Source of the DNA: an uncultured Clostridia bacterium
GTDB lineage: Bacteria > Bacillota > Clostridia > Oscillospirales > Acutalibacteraceae
NCBI GenBank assembly: GCA_947369085.1
Contig: CANBJR010000003.1
Location: 44,416 to 108,415 of the forward strand
Length of the DNA stretch: 64,000 bases
Direction: 5' to 3'
Position 1 is the stretch's first letter. The number at the start of each line of letters is the position of its first letter. A program made the position numbers and the translations under genes. This document shows, piece by piece, positions 61,941 to 64,000 of this stretch. The notes beneath the pieces were generated by a model. The model was not told the DNA's origin, made no database searches, and was given only the letters and a program-made list of their open reading frames with translations.

Positions 61941-63413
61941 CTACATTTGAATGGTCGGGCTGTTATCAAGTTCTTCATCTTCGTATTCAGTATTCTCTTC
62001 TTTTGATATCGCACCCGCAATCAATCCGGCGGTAAGTCCAAGTAAAGTACCAATATCACTGCCGTTTTGCTCGGCTGCAATTCTCTTTCTGCGTTCTTCT
62101 TCATCTTCCGACTCATCATAAATTATCCGAGAAAGTGATTCAGCAAGAGAGTTGACACCACTGAGGACAGTATGGTTATTGCTATCCATTTTAGAGTTGT
62201 CAGGAGTGTTGACTTCTTCACCTGTGACGCTATTGCCGATTCCAACTCCTGACCTTGTCGCAATGTATTGTTCAAAAACTCTTCTTGAATCTTCCCAGCC
62301 TGTTGGATAGACTCGGTCATCTGAGTTTGCACCGACCTGATTTCTTTTAGAGTCTGTTGCGAAACTTTCTTCAGCTCCTTCTGACAATTCTGTGAGATTG
62401 TTTTCATATTGTCTTTGTTGATTTCCAAAATTCTCTCCAGATATTGCACCATTTGGTCGTCCGTTGAGATTCTTGAAATCAGGTTGTACAGCTCCGGCTG
62501 AAAGGTTATTGCCGTTCTCAGCAGGGTGAGTTCTTCCTCCCTGACCTGTGACGGAATTGAAATTACTTTCGTTTCTCCCGAGAGTAGTTCTATCGCCGTC
62601 AGCGAGTTGCTGTTCCTCTGCTTGAGATTTTCCAAAATATTGTTCTTGCCTGTATCTGAATTCATTTTCCATACTTCCTTTCAAATATTTATCGTTGTGC
62701 AGTTTAATATCTCTGCACTTCATTTTGTTCGGGCATTGATAGGTGATGTATTTCCTGTCCTCTGTCCAAGTTACGGAATAACCCATAATTGACATTGCAT
62801 TTATGAAATCATCCTTGCTTCTGCTTATGTTCATAGCTTTGTCTATGTCATTCATCAGTTTAAATTTCCAACTCTGACCTTTGACTGCGGTGCGGTATTC
62901 TCGTGTAGAGATTTTCATACCGTCCTTGCTATAAGGCTCAAGAGTTGAAAGGTTATGCTGTCTGCAAATTTCATCACTCAAGGCTCGTAATGATTTAAGT
63001 GTGTTTGGATTCTGTCGAAGCTTCTTCCCGTTTTCAAAGCTGACAGAGTTGATTACAAAGTGAGAATGAATATGCTGTGCATCACAATGAGTTGCAACTA
63101 AAACTTCATAACCTGTCCACGCTCTCTCGGCAAACTCTAATGCAACCTCATGAGCTTTCTGCGGAGTAATATTTTCTTCGGGTGAGAATGATTGAACGTA
63201 CTGATAGAAATTCATACCGTCAGTTTTACCGTATGACTTTTTAGTAGCCATAAACTCTTTGAATGCATTTTCACCGTCACAATTAATTCCGCTGACAAGT
63301 CTTTGTTTTGAAGTTTCATCATAGACTTTTTTATCCTGACAGCAGTAATCAATTACACCTTTCATAGCACTGATTGATTGCTTTGACTCACGAATATACG
63401 TTACGGTCGCCAT
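61941..63413 (-). CDS. Relaxase (MobA/VirD2 family)
   Basis: 490 residues from the ATG at 63413 (MATVTYIRESK). The N-terminal domain carries the HUH motif HCDAQHIHSHFVINS that binds metal, with a candidate catalytic Tyr near its start (about 6-24), giving nicking at oriT. The second half is low-complexity and Asn/Ser-rich and ends in a Glu-rich tail (DEEERRKRIAAEQNG). Its start overlaps the MobC stop (ATGA-type coupling), and the second half hosts another gene in a different frame. Confidence 0.92.
   Translation of the reverse strand: MATVTYIRESKQSISAMKGVIDYCCQDKKVYDETSKQRLVSGINCDGENAFKEFMATKKSYGKTDGMNFYQYVQSFSPEENITPQKAHEVALEFAERAWTGYEVLVATHCDAQHIHSHFVINSVSFENGKKLRQNPNTLKSLRALSDEICRQHNLSTLEPYSKDGMKISTREYRTAVKGQSWKFKLMNDIDKAMNISRSKDDFINAMSIMGYSVTWTEDRKYITYQCPNKMKCRDIKLHNDKYLKGSMENEFRYRQEQYFGKSQAEEQQLADGDRTTLGRNESNFNSVTGQGGRTHPAENGNNLSAGAVQPDFKNLNGRPNGAISGENFGNQQRQYENNLTELSEGAEESFATDSKRNQVGANSDDRVYPTGWEDSRRVFEQYIATRSGVGIGNSVTGEEVNTPDNSKMDSNNHTVLSGVNSLAESLSRIIYDESEDEEERRKRIAAEQNGSDIGTLLGLTAGLIAGAISKEENTEYEDEELDNSPTIQM
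62123..62665 (-). CDS. Nested mobilization protein overlapping the relaxase gene
   Basis: 180 residues in a different frame, wholly inside the relaxase gene. AAAGGAAG lies 10 bases before the ATG at 62665. The protein is not random: it has a long coiled coil (ILEINKDNMKTISQNCQKELKKV...) and a clean C-terminal membrane helix (LKWIAITILSSVVSTLLL). This repeats the design of RSF1010, whose mobB gene is nested in mobA. It may anchor the relaxase at the conjugation apparatus. The relaxase half it overlaps is low-complexity, which fits relaxed selection on that frame. Confidence 0.75.
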   Translation of the reverse strand: MNSDTGKNNILENLKQRNSNSLTAIELLSGETKVISIPSQVREEELTLLRTAITFQPELYNLISRISTDDQMVQYLERILEINKDNMKTISQNCQKELKKVSQQTLKEIRSVQTQMTESIQQAGKIQEEFLNNTLRQGQELESAIASQVKKSTLLTTLKWIAITILSSVVSTLLLNHFLG

Positions 63414-63724
63414 CACTTTTTCTCCGACAGTTTTATGATTGCGTCATAGATTTTTCTTTGCATAGCAATCATTTCACTAAAGGTGTAGGAACTAAAAGCA
63501 CCGCTGTTTATCTTTCTTGTTATCTGATTCAGGTTGTTACCAATCCTTTTCAGTTCAACAAGTAACGGTTGCAAATCAACTACTTTAATTTCGGTTTGCG
63601 ATGAAGATTTCAAAATATATTCAGTCAATGTCAGCTTAGCTTTCTTTGATTTTTTATAGATTGCTGATTTTTCGGAATTAGTTAATCTGATACTTAAGGT
63701 TTGATTTCGTTTACGATTTTCTAT
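63413..63724 (-). CDS. MobC-family mobilization protein, apparent ATA start
   Basis: About 103 residues. The C-terminal part (DLQPLLVELKRIGNNLNQITRKIN) is classic MobC; the N-terminal ribbon-helix-helix (RKRNQTLSIRLTNSEKSAIYKKSKKAK) lies in the same open frame further upstream. No ATG, GTG or TTG precedes it, but a GGAGG (63734-63738) lies 9 bases before an ATA at 63724, the place where an ATG would be expected. Either ATA is used weakly or the start is mutated; an internal ATG-like start would delete the DNA-binding part. Confidence 0.7.
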   Translation of the reverse strand: MENRKRNQTLSIRLTNSEKSAIYKKSKKAKLTLTEYILKSSSQTEIKVVDLQPLLVELKRIGNNLNQITRKINSGAFSSYTFSEMIAMQRKIYDAIIKLSEKK

Positions 63725-64000
63725 TTTTATGCACCTCCGTGTTAAAGTGGGTCCGGGCTTCGCTCGGTTTTATGTGTTCGGCGGACAGCCGGGCGCTCTG
63801 CTTGCCCCGGACAAGTCCGGGAAATGTAGCCCAAACCTCTGCTTCTAAAATCAAATTTCAATTTTGCCGTAAATTCGCTCAAATTTCGATTTTACTTGCA
63901 GTCGAGTATGGTGTCCATCTTTTCTTAAAAAGCGGACAAACCCGCAAATTCTGCCCGACAGGGACGATAGGAACGATATGGACGATATTTATCGGACAAG
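63725..64000. other. Candidate oriT region
   Basis: GC-rich stretch upstream of mobC. A perfect palindrome CCCGGAC-AA-GTCCGGG (63806-63821), a nearby GGTCCGGGC, and GACGATA/GACGATA-type direct repeats near 63964-63988 are seen. Such hairpins next to mobC-relaxase genes are typical of transfer origins. No ORF of credible size is present, and the element continues beyond the window. Confidence 0.5.

Overview
The window looks like a chromosome segment from a low-GC, spore-forming, starch-degrading gut Clostridium relative of the Ruminococcaceae. Ruminococcus bromii or a close relative is my best inference. Three things point there: a secreted alpha-amylase with starch-binding modules and a type I dockerin (amylosome style), a sigK-type sporulation sigma factor, and the Firmicutes order of the housekeeping genes.

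Layout. (1) 34-12833, minus strand: one long housekeeping operon read yicC-like, remA, gmk, rpoZ, priA, def, fmt, zinc protease, rsmB, rlmN, prpC, prkC, rsgA, driven by a consensus promoter at about 12904-12932. (2) 13037-22064: a yebC-family gene, thioredoxin with a small FTR-like Fe-S protein, a fabF/acyl-CoA ligase/thioesterase operon with a divergent LysR gene, an iron alcohol dehydrogenase, a CarD-like regulator and exonuclease III. (3) 22185-35997: sigK, split into two halves by a 13.1-kb skin-like element. The element carries its own serine recombinase, double-HTH, HTH-ImmA/IrrE, HUH replication-type protein, three zinc-ribbon or membrane proteins, a lipoprotein, a RelB/YoeB toxin-antitoxin, and a small protein kinase with a divergent HTH gene. 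It has no phage structural genes. Joining the two junctions at codon alignment restores a 231-residue SigK. (4) 36064-44352: small lipoprotein and membrane genes, a cytoplasmic GH13 enzyme fused to a DUF1653-like domain, and the dockerin amylase. (5) 44750-53167: potABCD polyamine transporter, a TtcA-like protein, DegV, ilvA-ridA and a DtxR/MntR-type regulator. (6) 53894-59276: a surface-glycopolymer operon (two-gene ABC exporter, TarI-like cytidylyltransferase, SDR epimerase, epimerase-LicD fusion). (7) 59373-59881: a tandem array in which two chimeric tRNA-Leu 5' halves precede an intact tRNA-Leu(CAG). (8) From about 59930 to the window end: the left part of a mobilizable element with a large serine recombinase, a relaxase with a nested overlapping gene, MobC and a candidate oriT.

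The most interesting system is the skin-like element. The recombinase stop codon lies just beyond the crossover in the chromosome. In the excised circle the recombinase frame would run, with no stop, through the double-HTH reading frame at the other end of the element, which has no ordinary start codon in the integrated state. Excision would therefore rebuild sigK in the mother cell and also create a recombinase-HTH fusion on the circle.
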